Under the pieces are notes generated by a model. The model was given only the letters and a program-made list of their open reading frames with translations, did no database searches and was not told the origin of the DNA. Positions 13,523 through 22,044 of a stretch of DNA of 40,018 nt are shown piece after piece. This DNA comes from Bacteroidaceae bacterium (GTDB lineage Bacteria > Bacteroidota > Bacteroidia > Bacteroidales > Bacteroidaceae): assembly GCA_017470525.1 (NCBI GenBank), contig JAFUYM010000006.1:1-40018 (forward strand), read 5' to 3'. The position numbers were made by a program, and so were the translations under genes. Position 1 is the stretch's first letter. The number at the start of each line of letters is the position of its first letter.

Positions 13523-15709
13523 TTAGCTTTTTTTCTTCTGAAGCCGTTCTTGGTTTCGGTTCTTGGATGTTTTTGCTTTGTCTGGCTTCTGTTTGGTGAT
13601 TCTCTCTGGCTTCTGCTTGGGAAGGGTCAGGAGAGTGGGATTCCAGTTTTGTGTGATTTCCCATTGTGCCTTGAGAGCAAGTCCGTCGGGATAGTAATAG
13701 ACGGGTTCGGGCTGGAGTTGCTGGTCGTAGTCGCCTGTGTCCCATTCACCGTTGCCGTTGAGGTCGAGAATGAGGCGCATGTAGTAGGTGCCGGGGTTGA
13801 TGAAGTAGAAGTCGGCTTTGTTGTTTTCCACTTTGATAGTCTTGACCACTTTGTCGGAGCCGTCGAGGAGTTGTACCAGGGAGCCGTCCCAGTTGGAGCC
13901 TCCTCCGACTCCCCTGTTCTGGGGAGAGAGACCAGGCTGTCCGCCTAACACCACGAAGAGGGTGGCGAAGGAGTTGAGCGGTTTCATGCGGATGGTGCGT
14001 TTGGTCGCCTCATTGCGTTTGCCGTAGATGGTGACGAAAGCGGCTGTGTCGATTTCCAACTGGTAGATGGTGTCGGGTTCCCATTCGGCATAAAGGCGGT
14101 AGGTCTTGATGTCGTTGGGCAGTTGACGGAACAGGAATTTGGTGGGTTGGAAGAGGGTGTCGACTTTGATGCTGAAGTGTATCTTGGAGAGGTCAACGCT
14201 GTCAAGAGGTTCGGGGAACTCGAAATCGATGTTCTTGTCGGGCACCATTGCCTGCATATTGCTGGTCTTGTATTCGATGAACTCTTCGGGCATCGGGGGA
14301 ATTTCGATGTCCTCGTCCTCTTCCTTTTTCTTCTTTTTGCTTTTCTTCTCGTTGGTCTTCTTGCTGGCTTCTTCTTTCTCTTCGGTTTCTGTCCCTTCCT
14401 CATCCGTTTCAGGGCTGTCTCCAGTCTCTGTGGATTCTGCATTTTCGGCGGCTTCTTTTTCGGCTCGTTTGGCGGCACGGCGCTCTTCCTTCACTTGCTG
14501 CTTGTAGTCTTTCACCCATTGTTCGTATTTCTCTTTCTGGTCTTTGGCGATTTTCTCTTTGGTGAGTTTGGAAACGAGCCAAAGGGTGTCGGTGGTGAGA
14601 GCGAGGTTGCCAAGGGTGTCGGTGGCGAAGAAGTCTATCTTGATGTTGAGGGTGTCGAGGTTGTAGATGAGGGAGTCCTTCACCCAGTAGTTGATGGTGT
14701 CGTTGTGGGGGGTGGCATCGACGATGAAAGCATCGTCGGCATTGAAGTTGAGTCCTGTGAGACGGGGCAGGGTGTCGCTGGGTGCCGTGAAGTAGATGGA
14801 GAACATCTGAGGGGTGAGACGTTCATTCTTCAGGAGATATCGGTTCTGTTGGGCTGACTCGAAGGCAAGCAGCGTGATGTCGTCGGGGTAGTAGTGGATG
14901 TAGGGGGTCATGATGATGGAGTCGTAGTGGATGCTGTCGTGCCACACGGTGTCGGGGCGAAGGTCGGGACGGCTGGAGGTGGACAGGATGCGCTCGGAAA
15001 ATGCCACCATTTCGGCTCGTTGGTCATAGACATAGTTCTGGTTTTGGTCTTTGAGGGCAAAAGCACGGTATTTGCCTGGCGAAAGTCCCTTGACGACGAA
15101 GTGTCCCCTGCTGTCGGTGCGGGAAATGCGCTCGAAGGGGATGGTCTTGAAGGTGGAGTCGGGGAGGGTGGTGACGGTGTCTCCGTCCTCGTTGCCGCCT
15201 ACTTTGTAAAGTCCGACAAGGATGCCCTTGATGGGTTCGAGGTTGCTGGCATCGAGTACGTGACCCGACATCTGGAAGGTATCGACCTGCTCGCCTGTGG
15301 AGAAGGTGAAGGCATAATCACCGTAGGGGTTGCCTTCATTGTTATCGACGATGGCATCTGCAAAGTCGATGGTGTAGGTCATGTCGGGCTTGAGGGAATC
15401 GAGCAGGGTGACGGTGACTTTCCTGCCTACCGCTTCGATTTCGGGCTGCTCGATTTGTGGGGGTGAGATGACCACTTTCTCCATCGCGTTGTCAATCTTC
15501 ACGATTTCATCGAACTCGATGGTGATTTTCTTGGCGTTCTTCACATGGGCGCTGCCGAATTTGGGCGAGGTGCTCACCACTTTCGGAGGTGTCTCGTCGT
15601 AGGGACCTCCATCGGGGGTGCCCATGCGAGCGCAGGAGAGCACGAACAGAAAAATAAGAAGGAAGGGAAGAGAGGTTAAAAGGAGGTCGAGGGGACGATG
15701 GCTGGTCAT
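13523..15709 (-). CDS. Big_5 Ig-like domain lipoprotein
   Basis: This is 728 residues from ATG at 15709, chosen to put the signal peptide at the N-terminus with lipobox VLSC (Cys26); an ATG 42 nt upstream (15751) adds only charged residues and remains possible. Residues about 35-135 are a Big_5 Ig-like domain (PPKVVSTSPKFGSAHVKN, KKITIEFDEIVKIDN, FTFSTGEQ). A carboxypeptidase-regulatory-like segment follows (VLDASNLEPIKGILVGLYK, GHFVVKGLSPGKYRAFALKD). Residues about 415-480 are a Lys/Glu-rich low-complexity linker. The C-terminus is strongly basic. The family is widespread in Bacteroidetes next to GH3-family genes, as here (48 bp downstream of it). It is probably an envelope protein; its role is unknown. 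Confidence 0.8.
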   Translation of the reverse strand: MTSHRPLDLLLTSLPFLLIFLFVLSCARMGTPDGGPYDETPPKVVSTSPKFGSAHVKNAKKITIEFDEIVKIDNAMEKVVISPPQIEQPEIEAVGRKVTVTLLDSLKPDMTYTIDFADAIVDNNEGNPYGDYAFTFSTGEQVDTFQMSGHVLDASNLEPIKGILVGLYKVGGNEDGDTVTTLPDSTFKTIPFERISRTDSRGHFVVKGLSPGKYRAFALKDQNQNYVYDQRAEMVAFSERILSTSSRPDLRPDTVWHDSIHYDSIIMTPYIHYYPDDITLLAFESAQQNRYLLKNERLTPQMFSIYFTAPSDTLPRLTGLNFNADDAFIVDATPHNDTINYWVKDSLIYNLDTLNIKIDFFATDTLGNLALTTDTLWLVSKLTKEKIAKDQKEKYEQWVKDYKQQVKEERRAAKRAEKEAAENAESTETGDSPETDEEGTETEEKEEASKKTNEKKSKKKKKEEDEDIEIPPMPEEFIEYKTSNMQAMVPDKNIDFEFPEPLDSVDLSKIHFSIKVDTLFQPTKFLFRQLPNDIKTYRLYAEWEPDTIYQLEIDTAAFVTIYGKRNEATKRTIRMKPLNSFATLFVVLGGQPGLSPQNRGVGGGSNWDGSLVQLLDGSDKVVKTIKVENNKADFYFINPGTYYMRLILDLNGNGEWDTGDYDQQLQPEPVYYYPDGLALKAQWEITQNWNPTLLTLPKQKPERITKQKPDKAKTSKNRNQERLQKKKS

Positions 15710-15757
15710 GTCCCTTTCCTTCTTTTTAACGTCTCTTCCCTTCTGTTCCATTCCTTT

Positions 15758-17299
15758 TTATGTGTTGCTGTTTTGTCCGTTCAAGGCAATCAACTCTTCG
15801 ATGTATTGGCGCGAATTGCTCAGACGGGGTATCTTGTGCTGACCTCCGAGTTTGCCTTTGCTCTTGAGCCACTCTTCGAAAAGTCCTGGTTGGGCAACGA
15901 TGATTTCGAGGGGCTGGAGGGTGATGTCCTTGTGCCGCTTTGCTTCGTAGTCGGAGTTGATGGCTTGGAGCGAACGGTCGAGGATGGTGGCAAACTCGCT
16001 GAGGGATGCGGGCTGTTTGGCAAACTCTATCATCCACTGGTGGCGGCACTTGGCATTGCTGTCCATGAAGATGGGGGCTGCCGTGTAGTCCTTGATTTGT
16101 GCGCCTGTGGCAACGCATGCCTGAAGGAGCCCTTTCTCGGCATTATCGACGATGAGTTCTTCGCCGAAGGCATTGATGAAGTGCTTGGTGCGTCCTGTGA
16201 TGCTGAATTTGTAGGGGTCGCGCTGGGAGAACTTGACGGTGTCGCCAATGAGGTAACGCCAAAGTCCGCAACTGGTGCTGATGAGCATGGCGTAGTTGGT
16301 GCCGATTTCCACCTCCCAGAGAGGCACGATTTTGCTTTCGTCGAGGGGGTAGCCGTTGGGGGTGAGATTGTCCATCGGGCAGAACTCGTAGAAGATGCCG
16401 TAGTCAATCATCAAGAGCATGTTGGGGTCGCTGAGGTCGTTCTGCAAGCCGAAGAAGCCTTCGCTGGCATTGTAGGTCTCCATGTAGTGCATGTTAGGCA
16501 GACCGATGATGTTCTTGTATTGTTCGCGGTAGGGGGTGAAAGCCACACCTCCGTGGAAGAAGACTTCGAGGTTGGGCCACACTTCGTCGAGACGGTCAAC
16601 GCCTTTCAGTTCCATGACACGGTTGAGCACACTGAGCATCCAGGATGGCACACCGCTGAGGTTGGTGATGTTCATGTCCATCGCGGCACGGGCAATCTTG
16701 TCGCGCTTCTCTTCGAAGTCGCTCAGCAAGGCGATGCGCTTTTTAGGCACACGGATGATTTTGGCTGCCGTGGGGATGTTCTCGATGAGAATGGCGCTGA
16801 GGTCGCCCACCAGACTGTTGGGAGTGTTGAGATTGGGGGCATGGCTGCCACCGAGGATGAGGCTCTTGCCTGAGAATAACTTGCTGTGCGGGTTGATGTG
16901 CAGGTAACTGACCACGCAATCGGTGCCTCCACGGTAGTGAATGTTCTTCAGTCCTTCACCACTGACGGGGATGAACTTGCTCTTGTCGTTGGTGGTGCCG
17001 GATGATTTGGCATACCAACGCACCACGCCTGGCCAGAGGATGTCTTCCTTCCCTTCACGCATCTTGTGGATATAGCCTTTCAGTTCTTCGTAAGTGTTCA
17101 CGGGAACATTCTTGCGAAATTGCTCGTAAGAGTTAATCTGGTCGTAGTGGTGTTCTTTGCCCCATTCGGTATTTTTGCCTTGACGAATGAGGTGGCGGAA
17201 GATTTTCAATTGTATGTCTTTCGCTCGAGTGGCGTATTTCTCCAGTTGTTTCTGTCGCTTGGAGAAATATATCTTGTTCAGAAAACCTGTCGTATTCAT
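15758..17299 (-). CDS. GH3 auxin-responsive-promoter family protein
   Basis: This 513-residue protein is full length for the bacterial GH3 family, adenylate-forming enzymes related to plant auxin-amino acid synthetases. It shows the N-terminal GKNTEWGKEHHYDQINSYEQ, the ATP-site-like AKSSGTTNDKSKFIPVSG, and the C-terminal FSITGRTKHFINAFGEEL typical of the family. The bacterial substrate is not known; it probably activates an acyl group and transfers it to an amine or thiol. A TACCTTTG promoter lies 20 nt upstream. The Big_5 lipoprotein gene follows on the same strand. Confidence 0.9.
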   Translation of the reverse strand: MNTTGFLNKIYFSKRQKQLEKYATRAKDIQLKIFRHLIRQGKNTEWGKEHHYDQINSYEQFRKNVPVNTYEELKGYIHKMREGKEDILWPGVVRWYAKSSGTTNDKSKFIPVSGEGLKNIHYRGGTDCVVSYLHINPHSKLFSGKSLILGGSHAPNLNTPNSLVGDLSAILIENIPTAAKIIRVPKKRIALLSDFEEKRDKIARAAMDMNITNLSGVPSWMLSVLNRVMELKGVDRLDEVWPNLEVFFHGGVAFTPYREQYKNIIGLPNMHYMETYNASEGFFGLQNDLSDPNMLLMIDYGIFYEFCPMDNLTPNGYPLDESKIVPLWEVEIGTNYAMLISTSCGLWRYLIGDTVKFSQRDPYKFSITGRTKHFINAFGEELIVDNAEKGLLQACVATGAQIKDYTAAPIFMDSNAKCRHQWMIEFAKQPASLSEFATILDRSLQAINSDYEAKRHKDITLQPLEIIVAQPGLFEEWLKSKGKLGGQHKIPRLSNSRQYIEELIALNGQNSNT

Positions 17300-17318
17300 T
17301 GCAATGCGAATTTGAGTA

Positions 17319-17326
17319 CAAAGGTA
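17319..17326 (-). promoter_or_regulatory. -7 element of GH3-family gene
   Basis: TACCTTTG on minus, predicting a leader of about 16 nt before the ATG at 17299. Confidence 0.65.
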
Positions 17327-17377
17327 CGGATTTTCGGTGAATAGTGAAGAGAGAACGGTTAAAAATCTGACGATGAT

Positions 17378-17405
17378 GTGAAAAGTGAAAAGTGAAAAGC
17401 GAAAA
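17378..17405. repeat. heptamer repeat (GTGAAAA)3 plus GCGAAAA
   Basis: Four 7-bp units lie in the gap between rnc and the GH3-family promoter, and looser heptamers (GTGAATA, GTGAAGA) precede them near 17337. The array ends against the rnc stop codon. Confidence 0.7.
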
Positions 17406-17407
17406 AA

Positions 17408-18298
17408 CTATATCTCCGCTGTACTTTTCATGCCCGACGCATTCTTGATGCCATTGAGCAGTTCCTTGTCTTGCTTGATGCGTTTGAGTGTCTGTTTGGC
17501 AGCGTTCTGGTCACTCTCTTTCTTGCTGTAGCCGTCGCCTGTTCCGCAGGGGATGCCTTCGATGAGGGCGGAGGAGTGGAACATGGGGGCGTTGTTGTGT
17601 TGCTTGTCGCGCAGTTCCCGTTGCTTGAATGCGACTTTGTATTGCCGCTTCTGGCACCATTCGATAAGGGCACTCTTGTAGTTCTTGTCTTGCTTGGCTA
17701 CTTTGTCGATGTCGATGTAGTATTTGAAAACCTTCTGTTCGAGGAATCGGTAACAGTAGTTGTACCCTCTGTCTAAATAGATGGCACCCACGAAGGCTTC
17801 GAAGGCATTTCCGCTCATGAAACTGTTGTAGCCCGTCGTGATGGCACCGACATGGCGAATGAGTTTGTCCAGTCCTAAGTCTGTGGCAAGTTTGTTGAGC
17901 GAGTTGCGACAGACAATCTTGCTGCGCAGCGTGGTGAGAAACCCTTCTTGTTTTCTGCCGAAATGCTTGTAGAGGATGTCGGCAACAATGGCTCCCAGCA
18001 CGGCATCGCCTAAAAACTCAAGGCGTTCATTGTTGATGTGGGGAGGGGAATCCTGAGGGGAGTCTTTGCCAGAAGTTTGTTTGTCGGAGGCGCGTCGATG
18101 CCTTGCTTTTCTCTGTAGGGCAACTTCGTGCTTCTCCTTTTCGTATTCGTGGTAGGCTACAGACTTGTGCATCAGTGCTAATTGGTAGAGCCTGATGTTG
18201 TGGGGATAGAACCCAAGTATGGACTTGAGTCGTAAAAAAGGCTTCTTTTCGGAAACGAAAAGAAGCCTAATTGTATCTATTAAATCCGAAATCACCAT
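17408..18298 (-). CDS. rnc: ribonuclease III
   Basis: This 296-residue protein processes double-stranded RNA, including rRNA precursors. The signature NERLEFLGDAVLG is at 90-102 with catalytic Glu94 and Asp98. The second acidic site is in GNAFEAFVGAIYLD (Glu167). A dsRNA-binding domain covers about 225-285. Between the first helices and the signature is a Lys/Arg/Ser-rich insertion (about 53-86) that looks disordered. The N-terminus (IRLLFVSEKKPFLRLKSILG) matches what I recall of Bacteroides RNase III, supporting this start. It begins 3 bp after the fabF stop. A terminator-like hairpin lies inside its first 20 codons. Confidence 0.93.
   Translation of the reverse strand: MVISDLIDTIRLLFVSEKKPFLRLKSILGFYPHNIRLYQLALMHKSVAYHEYEKEKHEVALQRKARHRRASDKQTSGKDSPQDSPPHINNERLEFLGDAVLGAIVADILYKHFGRKQEGFLTTLRSKIVCRNSLNKLATDLGLDKLIRHVGAITTGYNSFMSGNAFEAFVGAIYLDRGYNYCYRFLEQKVFKYYIDIDKVAKQDKNYKSALIEWCQKRQYKVAFKQRELRDKQHNNAPMFHSSALIEGIPCGTGDGYSKKESDQNAAKQTLKRIKQDKELLNGIKNASGMKSTAEI
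18234..18268 (-). terminator. terminator-like hairpin inside the 5' end of rnc
   Basis: A 13-bp perfect stem (18268-18256 with 18251-18239, 4-nt loop) is followed on the minus strand by six T. It lies 34 nt after the fabF stop and covers rnc codons 11-20. It may end part of the acpP-fabF transcripts, or be an RNase III target for autocontrol. Confidence 0.6.
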
Positions 18299-18301
18299 TA
18301 A

Positions 18302-19564
18302 TTATTGGTATTTCTTAAAGATTACACTTGCATTGTGACCACCGAAGCCGAAGGTGTTGCTGAGTGCAGCGCGAACAGTGCGCTCTTGAGCCTTGTTGAA
18401 GGTGAAGTTGAGGTTGTAGTCAATCTCTGGGTCTTCGTCGCCTTCTGCATGGTTGATGGTGGGAGGAACAATGTCGTTCTTAACAGCGAGGATGCTAATC
18501 ATGGCTTCCACAGCGCCGGCAGCACCGAGAAGGTGACCTGTCATGGACTTGGTGGAACTGATGTTGAGTTTGTAAGCAGCGTCGCCAAACACTTCCTTGA
18601 TGGCTTTTGCCTCAGAGATGTCACCCACGTGGGTAGAGGTGCCGTGAACGTTGATGTAGTCAATGTCTTCGGGCTTCAGACCTGCATCTTTGAGTGTGCG
18701 CTCCATCACGAGTTTTGCACCGAGACCTTCTGGGTGGGTGGCTGTGATGTGGTATGCATCAGCAGACATGCCTGCGCCAACCATCTCGGCATAAATCTTG
18801 GCACCGCGCGCTTTTGCATGCTCAAGTTCCTCAAGAATCAGAATGCCTGCACCTTCGCCCATCACGAAACCGTCGCGGCTTGCGCTGAATGGACGGCTTG
18901 CCTTTTCTGGTTCGTCGTTGCGAGTGGAGAGTGCCTTCATGGCATTGAAACCACCGACACCTGATGCCCAAATGGCTGCCTCGGCACCACCTGCAACAAT
19001 GGCGTTTGCCTTGCCCAAGCGGATGAGGTTGAATGCATCGGCGAGTGCGCTTGACGATGAAGCGCAAGCGGATGTTGTTGTGTAGTTGGGTCCACGGAAT
19101 CCATACTGAATGGAGATATGGCCAGAGGCGATATCTGCAATCATCTTGGGGATGAAGAATGGATTGAACTTAGGACCGAGTTGAGGACCGTTGATGGCAT
19201 AGTTGCCTGCCTCTTCCTCGAAGGTCTTGATACCTCCGATACCTACACCGAGCACAACTCCGATTTCGTTCTTGTCAACTGTCTCGAGATCCATGCCTGA
19301 ATCCTCAATAGCCATCTTGGCAGCGGCAAGTGCATACTGAGTGTAAAGGTCCATCTTGCGGGCTTCCTTACGGTCGATGTAAGCAGCCGAGTCAAAACCT
19401 TTCACTTCGCATGCAAACTGAGTCTTGAACTGTGAAGCATCGAAATGAGTAATAGGACCAGCGCCGCTCTTTCCTGCCTTGAGGTTTTCCCAAGATTCCT
19501 CTGCCGTGTTGCCGAGGGGAGTGAGGGCACCGATGCCTGTTACAACAACTCGTTTTAATTCCAT
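18302..19564 (-). CDS. fabF: 3-oxoacyl-[ACP] synthase II
   Basis: This is 420 residues from ATG at 19564, which gives the conserved start MELKRVVVTGIGALTPLG; the open frame extends 15 codons upstream into the intercistronic hairpin. It condenses malonyl-ACP with acyl-ACP in fatty-acid elongation in the cytoplasm. The catalytic triad is visible: Cys167 in TTSACASSS, His307 in NVHGTSTHVGD and His344 in MTGHLLGAAGA. It follows acpP on the same strand and precedes rnc, the usual order in Bacteroidales and many other bacteria. Confidence 0.96.
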   Translation of the reverse strand: MELKRVVVTGIGALTPLGNTAEESWENLKAGKSGAGPITHFDASQFKTQFACEVKGFDSAAYIDRKEARKMDLYTQYALAAAKMAIEDSGMDLETVDKNEIGVVLGVGIGGIKTFEEEAGNYAINGPQLGPKFNPFFIPKMIADIASGHISIQYGFRGPNYTTTSACASSSSALADAFNLIRLGKANAIVAGGAEAAIWASGVGGFNAMKALSTRNDEPEKASRPFSASRDGFVMGEGAGILILEELEHAKARGAKIYAEMVGAGMSADAYHITATHPEGLGAKLVMERTLKDAGLKPEDIDYINVHGTSTHVGDISEAKAIKEVFGDAAYKLNISSTKSMTGHLLGAAGAVEAMISILAVKNDIVPPTINHAEGDEDPEIDYNLNFTFNKAQERTVRAALSNTFGFGGHNASVIFKKYQ

Positions 19565-19583
19565 AACAAAATAAAATAAGAAT

Positions 19584-19629
19584 AGGATTGAAAAATTGAA
19601 GTTTCTCAATCCTTCAATTTTTCAATCCT
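19584..19629 (-). promoter_or_regulatory. 18-bp intercistronic hairpin between acpP and fabF
   Basis: AGGATTGAAAAATTGAAG (19584-19601) and its exact complement (19612-19629) form an 18-bp stem with a 10-nt loop. AAAATAAAAT and ATTTTATTTT outside it can extend the pairing. No T-run directly follows, so it is more likely an mRNA-processing or stabilising structure than a terminator. Confidence 0.65.
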
Positions 19630-19643
19630 TCAATTGTTTAATT

Positions 19644-19880
19644 TTATTTTGCGTTAGCCTCAATGTAAGCGATAGCGTCACCTACAGTAGCAATCTTTTC
19701 AGCCTGATCGTCAGGAATATTGATACCGAAAGCCTTCTCGAACTCCATGATGAGTTCTACAGTGTCCAATGAGTCAGCACCGAGGTCGTTTGTGAAACTT
19801 GCTTCTGGCTTTACTTCTGCTTCGTCAACGTTGAGTTTCTCAACGATGATTGATTTTACTCTTGATTCAATTTCAGACAT
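19644..19880 (-). CDS. acpP: acyl carrier protein
   Basis: This 78-residue acidic protein has the phosphopantetheine site in [14 protein letters not shown] (Ser37). It carries growing acyl chains for fatty-acid and lipid A synthesis. It is the first gene of the acpP-fabF-rnc run, with a TACCTTTG promoter 66 nt upstream. Confidence 0.97.
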   Translation of the reverse strand: MSEIESRVKSIIVEKLNVDEAEVKPEASFTNDLGADSLDTVELIMEFEKAFGINIPDDQAEKIATVGDAIAYIEANAK

Positions 19881-19946
19881 AATCTTAAATGTTTAAAATG
19901 TTAATTGATTATTTTCTATTTAGTCGCTATGATACGTTTTGCGCTG

Positions 19947-19954
19947 CAAAGGTA
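19947..19954 (-). promoter_or_regulatory. -7 element of acpP-fabF-rnc
   Basis: TACCTTTG on minus predicts a leader of about 62 nt before acpP. Confidence 0.65.
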
Positions 19955-20031
19955 GGAATAATTCTTCGATTTCTGCAAGAATATTTCTATAAAAAGCACT
20001 TTTGTTGCACAAATAATTTAATTGTGTGCAT

Positions 20032-20065
20032 AAAAAGAGGCAAAATGCTCTCTTTTTGTGCCTCT
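20032..20065 (-). terminator. typA terminator
   Basis: AGAGGCA/TGCCTCT stem (20065-20059 with 20042-20036), followed by TTTTTAT on minus, 13 bp past the typA stop. Confidence 0.65.
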
Positions 20066-20077
20066 GCTTTGCAAATT

Positions 20078-21883
20078 TTATTCGTCACGGTTGGCACGTT
20101 TACGCTCCAAGTGGTCAAGAATGATTTTGCGGATGCGCATGCTCTTGGGGGTCACCTCCACGTATTCGTCGGCTTTGATATATTCAAGTGCTTCTTCCAG
20201 CGAGAGTTGGACAGGAGGAATGATGTGAGCCTTCTCGTCGGTACCGCTCGCGCGTACATTAGTTAATTGCTTTGCCTTGGTCACATTGATGACCAGGTCG
20301 ATTTCATGCACGTGCTCACCCACTACCTGACCGGCATACACCGTGTCTTGCGGGAAGATGAAGAATTTGCCTCGGTCTTGCAGGTGGTCGATAGCGTAGG
20401 CAAACGCCGTGCCCGACTCCATAGCGATGAGGGAACCATTGGTGCGGCGTATCAGTTCGCCTTTGAAGGGTTGATAACTCTTGAAGCGGTGTGCCATGAT
20501 GGCTTCGCCTTGGCTGGCGGTGAGCACGTTGGTGCGCAAGCCAATGATGCCGCGTGAAGGAATTTCAAATTCGATGTTCACGCGTTCGCCTTGTGCTTCC
20601 ATGCTGACCATGTCGCCTTTGCGGCGGGTCACCATATCTATCATCTTGCTGGCAAACTCTTCAGGCACATTGATGGTCAACTCTTCAATTGGTTCGCATT
20701 TCACTCCGTTGATTTCCTTGTAAATCACCTGGGGCTGACCCACTTGCAGTTCATAGCCCTCACGACGCATGGTCTCGATGAGCACGGAGAGGTGCAGCAC
20801 ACCGCGTCCGCTCACAATCCACTGGTCGGTGGTGCCTTCCTTTGCCTCCACCCTGAGGGCAAGGTTCTTTTCCAGTTCCTTGTAAAGGCGGTCACCAATG
20901 TGGCGGCTAGTGCAGAACTTGCCTTCCTTGCCGAAGAAGGGGGAGTTGTTGATGGTGAAGAGCATCGACATGGTCGGTTCGTCGATGGAGATGGTGGGCA
21001 ATGCCTCTGGCTCCTCGAAGTCGCAGATGGTGTCGCCAATCTCGAAGTTCGACAGGCCAATCACGGCACAGATGTCACCCGAACTGACCGCTTCGGTGGC
21101 ACGGTGCCCCATACCTTCAAACGTGTGCAGTTCTTTGATTTTTGTCTTCTCCATGCTGCCGTTGCGATGAACGATGGTGATGTTCTGCCCAGCCTTCAGG
21201 GTGCCTCGGTGTACACGTCCCACAGCGATACGTCCCGTGTAGGTGGAGTAATCGAGCGACGTGATGAGCATCTGGGGAGAACCTTCCAGTTGTTCGGGGG
21301 CAGGGATGGTGTTGAGAATCACATCTAACAGGTAGGTGATGTCATTCGTTGGTGTTTTATAGTCGGGACCCATCCAGCCTTGCTTGGCTGAACCATACAC
21401 GACGGGAAAATCCAACTGGTCTTCGGTGGCATTGAGTGAGAACATGAGGTCGAACACCATCTCGTACACTTCCTCTGGACGGCAGTTGGGCTTATCCACC
21501 TTGTTCACCACCACCACAGGCTTCAAACCAATCTCCAAAGCCTTCTGCAACACGAAGCGTGTCTGTGGCATCGGACCCTCGAAGGCATCGACCAGCAGGA
21601 TGCAGCCGTCTGCCATGTTCAGCACACGTTCCACCTCGCCGCCAAAGTCCGAGTGTCCCGGCGTGTCAATCACATTAATCTTTGTACCCTTATAATTGAT
21701 GGAGACATTTTTGGAAAGAATCGTGATTCCGCGCTCACGTTCCAGTTCGTTGTTATCCAGTATCAAGTCGCCTGTTTGCTGATTCTCGCGAAAGAGATTC
21801 CCGGCGAGCAACATCTTATCGACCAGCGTCGTCTTTCCGTGGTCAACGTGCGCAATAATTGCAATGTTTCTAATGTCCTGCAT
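20078..21883 (-). CDS. typA: ribosome-associated GTPase TypA/BipA
   Basis: This is 601 residues from ATG at 21883 (MQDIRNIAIIAHVDHGKT); the open frame extends nine codons upstream across the inferred transcript start. It is a translational GTPase of the EF-G/LepA group that helps ribosome assembly and stress growth. Visible motifs are the P-loop AHVDHGKT (11-18), DTPGHSDFGGE, and NKVDKP. The C-terminal BipA-specific part includes GRGVLHLSVLIETMRREGYE. Length is usual. It is divergent from rpsO, and the two promoters face each other inside an 18-bp inverted repeat. Confidence 0.96.
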   Translation of the reverse strand: MQDIRNIAIIAHVDHGKTTLVDKMLLAGNLFRENQQTGDLILDNNELERERGITILSKNVSINYKGTKINVIDTPGHSDFGGEVERVLNMADGCILLVDAFEGPMPQTRFVLQKALEIGLKPVVVVNKVDKPNCRPEEVYEMVFDLMFSLNATEDQLDFPVVYGSAKQGWMGPDYKTPTNDITYLLDVILNTIPAPEQLEGSPQMLITSLDYSTYTGRIAVGRVHRGTLKAGQNITIVHRNGSMEKTKIKELHTFEGMGHRATEAVSSGDICAVIGLSNFEIGDTICDFEEPEALPTISIDEPTMSMLFTINNSPFFGKEGKFCTSRHIGDRLYKELEKNLALRVEAKEGTTDQWIVSGRGVLHLSVLIETMRREGYELQVGQPQVIYKEINGVKCEPIEELTINVPEEFASKMIDMVTRRKGDMVSMEAQGERVNIEFEIPSRGIIGLRTNVLTASQGEAIMAHRFKSYQPFKGELIRRTNGSLIAMESGTAFAYAIDHLQDRGKFFIFPQDTVYAGQVVGEHVHEIDLVINVTKAKQLTNVRASGTDEKAHIIPPVQLSLEEALEYIKADEYVEVTPKSMRIRKIILDHLERKRANRDE

Positions 21884-21907
21884 AAGTGTTTTTTCGAAAA
21901 TCGGGTG

Positions 21908-21915
21908 CAAAGTTA
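21908..21915 (-). promoter_or_regulatory. -7 element of typA
   Basis: TAACTTTG on minus with a leader of about 20 nt. It lies in the left arm of the 21895-21968 inverted repeat. Confidence 0.7.
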
Positions 21916-21947
21916 CGGAATAATTTGCACACTAACAATTTTTTCCT

Positions 21948-21955
21948 TACCTTTG
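21948..21955 (+). promoter_or_regulatory. -7 element of rpsO
   Basis: TACCTTTG on plus, predicting a leader of about 85 nt before rpsO. S15 genes are often autoregulated through their leader, but no known fold was recognised here. Confidence 0.7.
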
Positions 21956-22044
21956 CACCCGATTTTCGACGAGTTGGTTATTCGGCTGAAAGAATTCCTG
22001 CTTGTCGAACAACACATTATTAATTAATATATACATTAAATTTT

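Larger units (their letters stand above)
21895..21968. repeat. 18-bp inverted repeat spanning the divergent typA and rpsO promoters
   Basis: CGAAAATCGGGTGCAAAG (21895-21912) is the exact complement of 21951-21968, 38 bp apart. Each arm contains the TTTG of one -7 element plus the first transcribed bases, so both mRNAs should start with the same bases (around GATTTTCGA). Confidence 0.85.

Noticed and set aside
15698-16873. Plus-strand open frame of 391 codons
   Set aside because: It is antisense to the well-supported GH3-family gene.
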